Source of the DNA: Mariprofundus sp. KV
Lineage (GTDB): Bacteria > Pseudomonadota > Zetaproteobacteria > Mariprofundales > Mariprofundaceae
DNA: 64,000 nucleotides
Assembly (NCBI RefSeq): GCF_013387475.1
Contig: NZ_VWNB01000004.1
Location: forward strand, 143,786-207,785
Direction of reading: 5' to 3'
How positions within the stretch are numbered: position 1 is the stretch's first letter; every line of letters starts with the position of its first letter. The notes beneath the pieces are model-generated. The model searched no databases and was not told where the DNA came from. It was given only the letters and a program-made list of their open reading frames with translations. The translations under genes were made by a program, and so were the position numbers. Positions 17,078 to 26,400 of this stretch are shown piece by piece.

Positions 17078-18087
17078 ATATTCAGCGAGTGCTTGATGAG
17101 ATGCTCAACATCTCATTACCACCATTGACCATGAAGGAGGTGCTGCTCAAATCACTTGATGCCGTGCTCTCTATTCCGCTTTTTGCACTGCAGAGCAAGG
17201 GTTCTATATTTCTGGCCGTTGATGGAGAGCAGAAACTGGAGATGGTTGCCCAGCGCAATCTCCCTGATTCATTGCTGCAATCCTGTGCCCTGTTGCCGTT
17301 TGGCAAATGCCTCTGCGGCAAAGCTGCTGCCACACGAGAAATAATATTTTTCAACCACCTCGATGAACTACATGAGATCAGGTATGATGGTATTCAGCCA
17401 CATGGCCACTACTGCATTCCGATTATCTCAGGGGATCGGCTGCTCGGCGTGCTTAATGCCTATGTTGAAGCAGGTCATGAGAGAGATGAGACCGAGGAGG
17501 GGTTTCTGAAGAATGTGGCAGCCACTCTGGCCGTAGTGATTGAGCGCAAGCTGGCTGAGGAGCAGCTCGAGCAGATGGCTCACAATGATAGTCTGACCGG
17601 CCTTCCCAACCGCTCTCTCTTCTCCGACCGTTTAAACCAGACCCTGGCGCTGGCTGAGCGCCATAAGAAGCCATTTGCCGTATTCTTTCTCGATCTCGAT
17701 CATTTCAAGGAGATTAACGACACCCTTGGCCATGATATGGGTGACCTGCTGCTGCGGCAGGCTGCGAACCGGCTACAGAGCTGTGTACGCAAATCAGACA
17801 CAGTCGCACGTATGGGTGGTGATGAGTTTACCGTGATTCTTAATGAGACGAAGGAGTCGGGAAGCATAGAGCAGGTGGCAAAAAATATTCTCAAGTCACT
17901 GCTCGATCCCTTTGAGCTGAACGGCACCTCATGCAACGTCGGTTGCAGTATAGGTATTGCACTCTACCCCGAGCATGGTCTGGATAGTGAAACGCTTCTA
18001 AAACACGCTGATAGTGCGATGTACCATGCCAAAAGAGAGCGCAACAGTTACTGCCTCTTCAATAGCAAGCTGAAGTTTGATTCATAA
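17032..18087 (+). CDS. GAF-GGDEF diguanylate cyclase half of the split gene
   Basis: Reading begins near 17015; the first start-like codon is a TTG at 17032 with no ribosome site. There are about 351 residues: a coiled coil, a GAF-like domain (about 30-180; IPIISGDRLLGVLNAYVE) with CLCG, and a GGDEF domain starting DSLTGLPNRSLFSDRL. The active loop is MGGDEF (catalytic), with an allosteric-site-like RKSDT upstream, so c-di-GMP synthesis is likely if expressed. No EAL domain is present. It needs the upstream membrane sensor to be anchored and regulated. It converges on hoxW with an 18-base gap. Confidence 0.8.
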   Translation: MAESEARTRAVEQSLNIQRVLDEMLNISLPPLTMKEVLLKSLDAVLSIPLFALQSKGSIFLAVDGEQKLEMVAQRNLPDSLLQSCALLPFGKCLCGKAAATREIIFFNHLDELHEIRYDGIQPHGHYCIPIISGDRLLGVLNAYVEAGHERDETEEGFLKNVAATLAVVIERKLAEEQLEQMAHNDSLTGLPNRSLFSDRLNQTLALAERHKKPFAVFFLDLDHFKEINDTLGHDMGDLLLRQAANRLQSCVRKSDTVARMGGDEFTVILNETKESGSIEQVAKNILKSLLDPFELNGTSCNVGCSIGIALYPEHGLDSETLLKHADSAMYHAKRERNSYCLFNSKLKFDS

Positions 18088-18105
18088 AACTGTCTGAATA
18101 GTTTT

Positions 18106-18603
18106 TTACAGGAGAGTACGCCCCTGGCGTGATTCAGCTTTTCGCCAATTTGAAGGGGTTAGGTTGCTGCACAGCATTGTTGAGAATGATGTCGCGGCAT
18201 CAAGATTGACTGATGCCTCTTTACTCAGGGATTCACCTAGTTCGAACCGGTAGCCGCGAATGCGCAGCAGGAAGGCTGGCGGAGCATCTATGCCAAACAC
18301 CTGTTTGTAAGCATGCAGAACGGCATGCGGGGTCATGGCATGAGAGGTGTAGCTATCATCCTTTTCTGCTCTGATTTCAGAGAAGTGGAAGGGGGCCTCG
18401 CACGATGCATCGGCATCGACAAAGAGGATCAACTCACGATTCTCAAGATCGGTGACATACTCCACCTGTAGCTGCATATCATGCTGGCACTCGATATCGG
18501 GTAATCCAAGCGCCCGGACAGAGTCAACCAGATCCGGGCCGAGTGCATCATCGCCACGGCCGGGATTGCCGTAACCCAGTATAAGAATAGGTGGCGTGCT
18601 CAA
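18106..18603 (-). CDS. hoxW: Hydrogenase maturation endopeptidase
   Basis: The 165-residue protein of the HyaD/HybD/HoxW family begins ILILGYGNPGRGDDALGP, the family N-terminal motif in which the Asp binds the Ni of the unprocessed large subunit; FVDADAS and the SHAMTPH segment supply the other metal ligands. It cuts the C-terminal peptide from HoxH after Ni-Fe insertion. It starts with TTG at 18603, overlapping the hoxH stop by 4 bases, so it is co-translated with its substrate. Confidence 0.9.
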   Translation of the reverse strand: MSTPPILILGYGNPGRGDDALGPDLVDSVRALGLPDIECQHDMQLQVEYVTDLENRELILFVDADASCEAPFHFSEIRAEKDDSYTSHAMTPHAVLHAYKQVFGIDAPPAFLLRIRGYRFELGESLSKEASVNLDAATSFSTMLCSNLTPSNWRKAESRQGRTLL

Positions 18604-20066
18604 AGGGTGCGGGTGATGCTGCCGTTGGAACCTTTTTCGATGCGGTCTACAGCCATTCCACTACTGTCGAGCAGCTCAATCTCCAGCGGCATCTTGCCCA
18701 GCGCGTGCGTCGCACAGGAGAGGCATGGATCATAAGCGCGGATGGCCACTTCCAGGTGATTCAACAGCCCTTCGGTGATCTCGTTACCATCAAGATACTC
18801 ATTGGCAACCGAACGTACCGACTCGTTCATCGCCTGATTGTTGCTGGTGGTGGAGACGATGAGGTTGGCCTTTTTGATCGTGCCATCCTCATTGACCTTA
18901 TAGTGGTGGAAGAGGGTGCCACGCGGTGCTTCAATCACGCCAATGCCCTCCTCGCGTTTTTCACCTTTAACAACCAGATCAGTGCCGAGAATTTCAGGGT
19001 CGAGCAGCAGGTCACGGATCGATTCAGCCGAGTGCAGTACCTCGATCATACGAGCCCAGTGGTAGGCAAGTGTATCGTGTACATATCCACCATTGCCAAA
19101 CGCTTTGAAGCTTTTGCGTGCAGCCTCTGCCAGTGGTGTGGCGATGAAATCACAGTTGTTGACACGTGCCAGCGGGCCAACGCGGTACCAGCCGTCATCG
19201 CGCCCCAGTTCGGTGAGGTAGGGGAACTTCATGTAACTCCATGAGCGCACCTCTTCGCGGATGATGTTGTAGTAACCGCGATAGTCGAACTGGTCGAAAA
19301 TGTTGCTGCCGTCGGGGCGGCTTGCGCGTAGTCCACCGTGGTAGAGCTCCAGCTCGCCCTTGCCGCCAACCATACTCAGGTAGTTGCTGTTGAGGCGGCC
19401 AAAGCCGTGGTTCTCGGGATGTTCGGTATGAATCTTCTCATTCAGGGCCACCGCATCCTGCGCCCAGATCAGGACATCGTTAATATCACCCAGCAGGCGA
19501 TCACGCTCTTCAATGGTCAAACCCTTGTTGACGCCACCAGGGACTGTGGCTGCGCCATGCACACGTTTGCCGGAGATCACCTCAATTACCTGCTGCCCAT
19601 ATTTACGCAGCCGTACCCCTTTAAGTGCCAGATCCGGATAATCCTCAATCACGCCGACAATATTGCGGTGCGCAAGATTACTGCCGAAGCCGAATAGCAG
19701 ATCGGGTGAGGAGAGGTGGAAGAAGTGCAGAGCATGGCTCTGCAGAGTCTGACCAAAATGGAGCAGTCTGCGCAGCTTGGTCGCTGTTGGTGTCAGCTCA
19801 TCCACACCAACCAGCTGGTCAACTGCTTTGGCTGCTGCCAGATGGTGGGATACCGGGCAGATACCGCAGAGGCGCTGCACAAAGTAGGGCACTTCCCAGT
19901 AAGGGCGTCCCTGAATAAACTTTTCAAAGCCACGGAACTCTACGATATGAAAACGTGCTTCACGCACATGATTCGCATCATCCAACAGCAGGGTGATTTT
20001 TCCATGTCCTTCAACACGGGTAACCGGATCAACTGCAATGCGGCGCAGGTTACTTTTATCGCTCAT
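18600..20066 (-). CDS. hoxH: NAD-linked NiFe hydrogenase large subunit
   Basis: The 488-residue catalytic subunit has both Ni-Fe ligand motifs: RLCGICPVSHH near residue 60 and DPCLSCATHALG near the C-terminus, followed by a roughly 33-residue tail that HoxW would remove. It begins RRIAVDPVTRVEGHGKITL. Length and sequence fit bidirectional group 3d HoxH rather than membrane uptake enzymes. The ATG at 20066 (MSDKSN) was chosen because CTGGAGATGT precedes it; the longer reading runs into a hairpin repeat. That 126-base repeat separates it from hoxY. Confidence 0.93.
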   Translation of the reverse strand: MSDKSNLRRIAVDPVTRVEGHGKITLLLDDANHVREARFHIVEFRGFEKFIQGRPYWEVPYFVQRLCGICPVSHHLAAAKAVDQLVGVDELTPTATKLRRLLHFGQTLQSHALHFFHLSSPDLLFGFGSNLAHRNIVGVIEDYPDLALKGVRLRKYGQQVIEVISGKRVHGAATVPGGVNKGLTIEERDRLLGDINDVLIWAQDAVALNEKIHTEHPENHGFGRLNSNYLSMVGGKGELELYHGGLRASRPDGSNIFDQFDYRGYYNIIREEVRSWSYMKFPYLTELGRDDGWYRVGPLARVNNCDFIATPLAEAARKSFKAFGNGGYVHDTLAYHWARMIEVLHSAESIRDLLLDPEILGTDLVVKGEKREEGIGVIEAPRGTLFHHYKVNEDGTIKKANLIVSTTSNNQAMNESVRSVANEYLDGNEITEGLLNHLEVAIRAYDPCLSCATHALGKMPLEIELLDSSGMAVDRIEKGSNGSITRTL

Positions 20067-20082
20067 GACATCTCCAGGGGCT

Positions 20083-20209
20083 GAACCACAAAGGCACGAA
20101 GGCACAAAGGAAAAGCAGACATAAGATCAGTAGGAAGCTTCATTGTGGCTATCAGGCCTGGATTTCTATTTTGATTTAACTTTGTGTCTCTGTGTCTTTG
20201 TGGTGGGTT
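20083..20209. repeat. Intergenic hairpin repeat, copy 2 (hoxY-hoxH gap)
   Basis: The left arm at 20083-20110 (ACCACAAAGGCACGAAGG) and right arm at 20180-20209 (CTTTGTGTCTCTGTGTC, then TTTGTGGT) are imperfect inverted repeats around a middle of about 70 bases. It interrupts the otherwise overlapping hox operon, ending 5 bases before the hoxY stop on one side and 17 bases from the hoxH start on the other, so it lies in the hox mRNA. Confidence 0.85.
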
Positions 20210-20213
20210 ATTT

Positions 20214-20762
20214 TCAATCATAGTGCAGCATCTCTTTGGGCAGGCTTGGTTCTCTGCCTTCCAGCAGATCGGTCAAAATTTTCACAAAGGCATCAGCCGG
20301 AGGCGGGCAGCCGGGCAGATAGTAATCCACCTTCACCACCTCATGAATCGGATGTACCTTGTTCAGCAGCAGGGGGATCTCAACATCGTTGGGAATATGC
20401 GGATTATCCACGCCGATCTCATCAAGGAATGCCTCTTCAAGGCACTCTTTGAGGGTAAAGTGGTTGCGCATGGCAGGTACACCGCCATTGATGGCGCAGG
20501 CGCCTACGGCGATAATGATCTTGCAGTTGTCACGGAACTCTTTGAGCACATGCACATTATCGGCATTACAGAGTGCCCCCTCAATCAGGCCGATATCACA
20601 TGGTTCGCAATGTTTGATATCGTTGATGGGGGAACGGCTGAACTCTACATGCTCCAGCAGTCCGACAATACGCTCATCCATATCGAGAAATGACATATGA
20701 CAGCCGAAACAGCCGGCCAGTGAGGTTGTTGCTACGCGTACCTTTGGTGATGACTCAGACAC
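20214..20762 (-). CDS. hoxY: NAD-linked NiFe hydrogenase small subunit
   Basis: This 182-residue Fe-S subunit relays electrons from HoxH to the diaphorase part. It has TTSLAGCFGCHMSFLD at the N-terminus, the middle HCEPCDIGLIEGALCN, then VGACAINGGVPAMRN and YYLPGCPPPADAF, giving the Cys ligands of the proximal 4Fe-4S cluster. I set the start at the GTG at 20762, which has GGGAGGTG at ideal spacing and overlaps the hoxU stop by 8 bases; an ATG at 20795 lies deeper inside hoxU without such a site. Confidence 0.92.
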   Translation of the reverse strand: MSESSPKVRVATTSLAGCFGCHMSFLDMDERIVGLLEHVEFSRSPINDIKHCEPCDIGLIEGALCNADNVHVLKEFRDNCKIIIAVGACAINGGVPAMRNHFTLKECLEEAFLDEIGVDNPHIPNDVEIPLLLNKVHPIHEVVKVDYYLPGCPPPADAFVKILTDLLEGREPSLPKEMLHYD

Positions 20763-21540
20763 CGTAAACACCTCCCTCTTTTTCAGCTGTTTCATGCTCT
20801 TGATCGTGATGTTTCGTCTTTTTCAGGATCACCTCATCCAGATCGGTTTCTGAAACCGAGTGCAGATCAAAGGTGCGTCGGCCGATCGGCACCTCATAAC
20901 CGTGATCCTTGATCAGAATGGCACCGACCGGGCAGATGTGGGCGGCCATATCATCGAGTTCAATATCGGAGTCGACCAGTCTTCCCGTCGGTGAATTTAC
21001 AACCAGCTGGCGCTTGGTGCCGCGTCCTGAGATGGCAAAAACATCCTTGCCATCACACTCGCGGCTGGCGCGTACGCACAGCTCACACATGATGCAGCGA
21101 TCACGATCAAGTACCAGTGAACCGTGTGAAGCATCCACCTCACGACGCGGATAGAACTGTGGGAAGTGGCCATCAAGCATACCCAGGTGGTAGCCGATCG
21201 CCTGCAGTGTACAGTCGCCGGTCTTCTCACATGACGGGCAGAGATGATTGCCTTCAATAAACAGCATCTGGGTGATGGTTTTGCGCGCCTCATTCAGGGA
21301 TGCTGTATTGTTGGCAATCTCCTGTCCCGCTTCTGCCGGCATGGTGCAGGATGAGACAGCTCGGCCATTCACATCCACCGTGCAGAGTTTGCAGCTGCCG
21401 TGCGGAGAGAGACCGGGTTTGTGGCAGAGGTGGGGGATATAGATGTCAGCGGCAAGGGCTGCATCCATGATCGTCTGCCCCTCTTCAAAAGGAATTTCTA
21501 CGCCATCAATGATAATTGTTTTCTTCATGGGATCACTCAT
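20755..21540 (-). CDS. hoxU: NAD-linked hydrogenase diaphorase subunit HoxU
   Basis: The 261-residue protein resembles the N-terminal part of NuoG. It has a plant-type 2Fe-2S motif (HGSCKLCTVDVNG with surrounding Cys), a His-Cys segment (HLCPSCEKTGDC) and a 4Fe-4S site (CIMCELCVRASREC), then ICPVGAI. A C-terminal extension rich in charged residues (KKTKHHDQEHETAEKE) is unusual. It starts with ATG at 21540, overlapping the hoxF stop (ATGA). Confidence 0.92.
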   Translation of the reverse strand: MSDPMKKTIIIDGVEIPFEEGQTIMDAALAADIYIPHLCHKPGLSPHGSCKLCTVDVNGRAVSSCTMPAEAGQEIANNTASLNEARKTITQMLFIEGNHLCPSCEKTGDCTLQAIGYHLGMLDGHFPQFYPRREVDASHGSLVLDRDRCIMCELCVRASRECDGKDVFAISGRGTKRQLVVNSPTGRLVDSDIELDDMAAHICPVGAILIKDHGYEVPIGRRTFDLHSVSETDLDEVILKKTKHHDQEHETAEKEGGVYGV

Positions 21541-23276
21541 AGATGCGCCTCCGCATCATCACGGTTGGTGAGGGATCTGGCCTCTTCCAGTGACGCATCG
21601 AGATTGAATTCAGGCTCCATCTCCTGATGCAGCAGACGCGCCTCAAACAGTTGCGGGAATACCTTCAGCCCGTCACGGATCGGATTGGGTGCGGTCATGC
21701 CCAGACCACAGTGTGAGCGGCGTGATACCAGAGCTGCGGTGCGCTGCAGCTCATCAATATCATGGGCGGTACCATGACCGCTGCAAACTTTATCCAGACC
21801 GTTCTTCAGCAGTGTGGTACCAACCCGGCAGGGGGTACAGAAACCGCAGCTCTCATGGTCAAAGAAGTGGGTAAAATTACCAATCACCGCTAACAGGTCA
21901 CGAGAGGTGTCAAAGATCATAAATGAGCCGCCGGTTGCGATATCCTCAAAGGCGATATGATTAGTGAAACTCTCAGCACCGATCAGGCGACCAGCCGGGC
22001 CACCGATCTGTACGGCCTGCACATCTTCTGCACCTGCATCCTCAAGAATCTGAGCAACGGTAACGCCAAACGGATATTCGTAGATACCGGCGCGCGCGCA
22101 GTCACCTGAAACCGAGAGCAGTTTACTGCCTTTGGATTGCCAAGTGCCGCTGGTTTCAAACCAGTGGTGCCCATGCAGTACAATTCCGGCAGCAGCGACC
22201 AGTGTCTCGACATTGTTGACGACGGTTGGTTTGCCCCAAAGCCCACTGGTGACCGGGAACGGTGGCCGGATACGGGGAATGCCGGGTTTCTCTTCAATCG
22301 ATTCAATCAGCGCGGACTCTTCACCACAGATATAGGCACCGGCTCCTACCACAACGGCGATGTCAAAATCGAAGCCAGAGCCAAGGACATTGTTGCCCAA
22401 AAGGCCTGCTTCACGCCTGTTCTGCAGGGTTGTTAACAGTGCATCCAACATATAACGGTATTCACCACGCAGGTAGAGATAACCCTGAGATGCTCCGATA
22501 ACCTTTCCGCATACGGTCATGCCTTCAAAGAGGGTGTCGGCATGGCTGTTAAGCAGGATACGATCCTTGAATGTACCGGGCTCACCCTCATCGGCATTAC
22601 AGACGACATAGCGACTATCGCTGGCTGCATCACGACATAGCTTCCATTTCAGGCCGGTGGAGAAGCCTGCACCGCCACGTCCTTTCAGACCAGAGGCGGT
22701 AATTTCATTGAGAATCTCATCACTGCTGCGCCCGGCAATAGCTTTCAGGGCCGCTCCGGGTTCGAGAGCCTCTGTTAGCAGTAACCCCTCTTTACGGATG
22801 TTGTTGCCGATCTGAAACCAGCTGGTCGGCCAGGCTGAAACAGGTGTCTCTGATTCAATCAGGTTGCCCATCTCTTCAATGATCTGTTCAGAGAGCGATG
22901 TGACGGTAAGGCCATTGATCAGTGCTGATGCGCCATGGTCACACATGCCGATACAGGAGGTCTGAGAGATGGAGATCAGGCCATCACTGCTGGTCTGATC
23001 CATGCAGACATTCAGTCTGTCGCAGAGCTGCTGCATCAGAGTCAGATTACCACAGCTGGTACAGTTGCTGAACAGGATATCAAAACGCCCGCGCGGGCTG
23101 CGGTGGAAGAAGGCATAAAACTCAGTGACGGCTTCAACCTGTGCTCGTGGCAGATGCAGACGGGTTGCAATCTCACAGATCGCCTGATCAGAGATATAGT
23201 GGAACCGTTGCTGATGCGCGTGCAGGACGTGCAGTAGGTGTTCGGATGAGTAAGGGGTCATTATAAGTCTTCGCAT
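21537..23276 (-). CDS. hoxF: NAD-linked hydrogenase diaphorase subunit HoxF (NuoE-NuoF fusion)
   Basis: The 579-residue protein joins a NuoE-like thioredoxin-fold 2Fe-2S domain (residues about 10-140; CTSCGN and SCIGMCDHG) to a NuoF-like NADH/FMN domain (GRGGAGFSTGLKWK; ADEGEPGTFKDR; GAGAYICGEESAL) and a 4Fe-4S site (ESCGFCTPCRVGTT). It oxidises or reduces NAD(H) for the hydrogenase. No separate hoxE is present, as expected from the fusion. The start is uncertain between the ATG at 23276 and that at 23261 (MTPYSSEH); neither has a good ribosome site. It is the first gene of hoxFUYHW. Confidence 0.92.
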   Translation of the reverse strand: MRRLIMTPYSSEHLLHVLHAHQQRFHYISDQAICEIATRLHLPRAQVEAVTEFYAFFHRSPRGRFDILFSNCTSCGNLTLMQQLCDRLNVCMDQTSSDGLISISQTSCIGMCDHGASALINGLTVTSLSEQIIEEMGNLIESETPVSAWPTSWFQIGNNIRKEGLLLTEALEPGAALKAIAGRSSDEILNEITASGLKGRGGAGFSTGLKWKLCRDAASDSRYVVCNADEGEPGTFKDRILLNSHADTLFEGMTVCGKVIGASQGYLYLRGEYRYMLDALLTTLQNRREAGLLGNNVLGSGFDFDIAVVVGAGAYICGEESALIESIEEKPGIPRIRPPFPVTSGLWGKPTVVNNVETLVAAAGIVLHGHHWFETSGTWQSKGSKLLSVSGDCARAGIYEYPFGVTVAQILEDAGAEDVQAVQIGGPAGRLIGAESFTNHIAFEDIATGGSFMIFDTSRDLLAVIGNFTHFFDHESCGFCTPCRVGTTLLKNGLDKVCSGHGTAHDIDELQRTAALVSRRSHCGLGMTAPNPIRDGLKVFPQLFEARLLHQEMEPEFNLDASLEEARSLTNRDDAEAHL

Positions 23277-23404
23277 AAGTTTTGACGTGACATGTTGGGA
23301 GCAAGTGCATTGTACGATCTTTCAATGCTGCTGGGAAGTAGAAGCTTACCTGGCGTAGCACTTTGAGTCAGATACAGGAGACCAACTGAATCGCGTGGTT
23401 TTTT

Positions 23405-26400
23405 CTATTTTAAAGCCTGCCAGAGTGACTCCATTTTTTTTAACGAAACAGGGGTGGATGTCTTGAGTTCCTGGGCAAAGAGTGAGACGCGCAGCTCTTC
23501 GATCAGCCAGCGAAACGCTTCGATGGATTCACTATCACCCTTCATCTTTTGTGTGGATTCAAGGCGCGCAGCATATCTCTCCCAGAGCCGCTCAACCGCT
23601 TCGGCATGCTGGCCATCCTGTTTGAGGTTGCGGCCAGCTTTAGCGATGCGAATGCGAGCTGCTTCAATAAAACGAGGAAGGTGGGGCAGCCATTGAGCCG
23701 GTGTGGCTGCAATAAAACCGGGATAGATGAGTCTCTCCATCTGACGGGTGATATCGTTGGCAACCAGCTTTAACTGCGGCGAACGCACGGCAGTCAGGGC
23801 TGCAACCAGATCGGTGTGGGCAATGAGTGCTGCAGTGACATTGTCGGCCAACCTGCTCGCCTCTGTAACAATTTTCGGGCGCCCTCTGTCCAGCCGATCC
23901 TGAAACGCAGATGTGGTACGCGGTAGAGGATCGGTCATAAATATCTTATCAAAGGCGGCCTGGATCAGTTCATCCTTGAGTGTGGCCGGATCACCGATCA
24001 GGGCATAGCGAAGGGTGAGTTTCTGTAGTTGCGGGGTGTTCTTTTTGAGTAGCTCCACCTGTTGGTGCAGGTGCAGCATGAACAGTCTTCTCAAGCCTTT
24101 GCGCATCACCTGCTCAGCTTCATGGCGACTCTCAAAGATCCGGATGGCAACGCTCTGTCCATGGTCCTGCAGGGCTGGAAAAAACTGCAGTTGCAGCTTT
24201 TGCCGAGTGGTCGATAGCGACTCCGGAAGATCGCCGAAATCCCATCGGGTAATGCCTTCACGCTCCAGCATCTGCACCGTATCAATCGCCTGTAGGCTCT
24301 GACGACTGTTTTCTGCATATTTGGTCTGCAGCGCCCTCAGATCGTTGCCGATCTCGATCATTTTTCCACTCTCGCCTGTGACCTTGAATTTCATCTTCAG
24401 GTGAGATGGTATGGCTTCCGGGTTCCACTCTTCACGATCCGGATTGACTCCGGTCATGCGTGCAAGCTGTTGCGCGAAACGCTCTAGTAACTCGCCCTTG
24501 CCAAACACCATGCTCTCCATGGCCGCCTGGGCAAACTGCGGTGCGGGCACGAAGTTGCGCCGGGTCGCTTTGGGCAGGCTTTTGATCAAAAGGGTCAGCT
24601 TCTCCTCCAGCATACCCGGCACCAGCCACTCAAACCGGCTGGCATCCAGCTGGCCGAGCACCGGCAGTGGCACGATCAGTGTGACACCATCGGCTTTGTG
24701 GGTCGGATCAAAGTGATAATTCAGTTTCAGCTGCAGCTTTCCGTCCCGGAAATAGTCGGGGAAAGCGTTGCTGCTGATCGCTTTGGCATCACTGTGCAGC
24801 AGATCTTTTTTATCGAGATAGAGGAGCTTCGGTCTCTTCTGTTCGACCTGTTTACGCCACTGCTCAAAGAGTTTACCGCTATAGATACCATCAGGAATGA
24901 TGGCATCGAAGAAGTCGAAGCTGACCTGCTCCTCAGCCAGCAGGTCACGCCGTCGCGATTTGGCTTCCAGCTTCTCAAGCTCCTTGATCAGCCGCTGGTT
25001 ATGGGCAAAAAACTTGCCCGGGGTGCGATACTCAAACTGCACCAGTGCATGGCGGATAAACATCTCACGACTAACCACCGGATCAACCGGTCCATAGTCG
25101 ATAAGGCGCCTGCCTATGATCGGCAGACCATAGAGACTCACCTTCTCATAGGCGGCAACCTGAGCACGTTTACTCGACCAGTGTGGTTCGCTGTAGCTCT
25201 TTTTGATCAGGTGGGGTGCAAGCTCCTCCAGCCATGCCGGATTGATCGCGGCAGCCGAGCGGCCATAGAGGCGGGTGGTTTCAACCAGTTCGCCACAAAG
25301 CACCCATTTCGGTGGTTTCTTAAACAGAGCAGAGCCGGGAAAGATAGAGAAACGGAGATTGCGTGCCCCCATATAGTTGCGCTTCTCATCATCATAGAGG
25401 CCGACGTGGCTCAATAGTCCGGCAAGCAGAGCGCGATGAATTGCATCGGGTTTGGCCGCTTCACTGTTGGGCTTCATCTTCATCTCGCGTACGATGGCCA
25501 GAAGCTGCCCGTGCAGATCGTGCCATTCACGCAGTCTGATATAGGAGAGGAAACGATCATGGCAGAGCTTGCGCAGCTTGGATCGGGAGAGGTGACGCGC
25601 CTGCTCATGGTACCAGTTCCATAGCTTCAGCCAGCTAAGCAGATCGGATGTCGGGTCGGCAAACAGCCTGTGTTTCTCATCGGCCTGCTGCTGCAGATCC
25701 ATCGGCCTTGTGCGCGGATCCTGCACCGAGAGGGCCGAGGCGATAATCAGCAGCTCATGCAGTGAGCGCTCGCTATCAGCCTGCAGCAGCATGCGGCCGA
25801 TACGCGGGTCGACCGGCAGGCGCACAAGCTTTCTGCCAATCGGGGTCAGTTTTTTATTGTTATCAACCGCCTGCAGCTCCTCCAGCAGCAGGTAACCATC
25901 AGCAATCGCCTTCTTCTCCGGCGCATCCATAAACGGATAACTGCTCAGTTCTCCAAGGTTAAGATTGCTCATCTGCAGGATCACGCTGGCCAGATTGGTG
26001 CGACGAATCTCCGGATCGGTCTGGGCGGGACGATTGTTAAAACTCTCTTCGGAGTAGAGACGGAAACAGATGCCTGCGGCAATACGGCCACAGCGGCCTG
26101 AACGCTGATTGGCGGAAGCTTGTGAGATCGGTTCGATCGGCAGTCGTTGCACTTTGGTGCGGGCGCTATAGCGGCTGATGCGAGCAAGACCGGAATCGAT
26201 CACAAAACGGATGCCGGGCACGGTCAGCGAGGTCTCGGCGACATTGGTTGCCAGTACGATTCGACGCCCTCTGTGGCTTTGAAAGACCTTGTCCTGTTCG
26301 GCAGGTGAGAGACGGGAGAGCAGGGGAATCACCTCGGTGTTGCTCATGGCATGCTGATGCAGCGCCTCCGTGGCCTCGCGGATCTCTCGCTCACCTGGCA

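Noticed and set aside
18085..18108. AAAACT...AGTTTT hairpin between the GGDEF gene and hoxW as a terminator
   Set aside because: The stem is only six A/T-rich pairs, too weak to call.
18591..19244. Open reading frame of 217 codons antisense to hoxH
   Set aside because: It is a shadow of the conserved hoxH coding sequence, has no ribosome site and encodes nothing recognisable.
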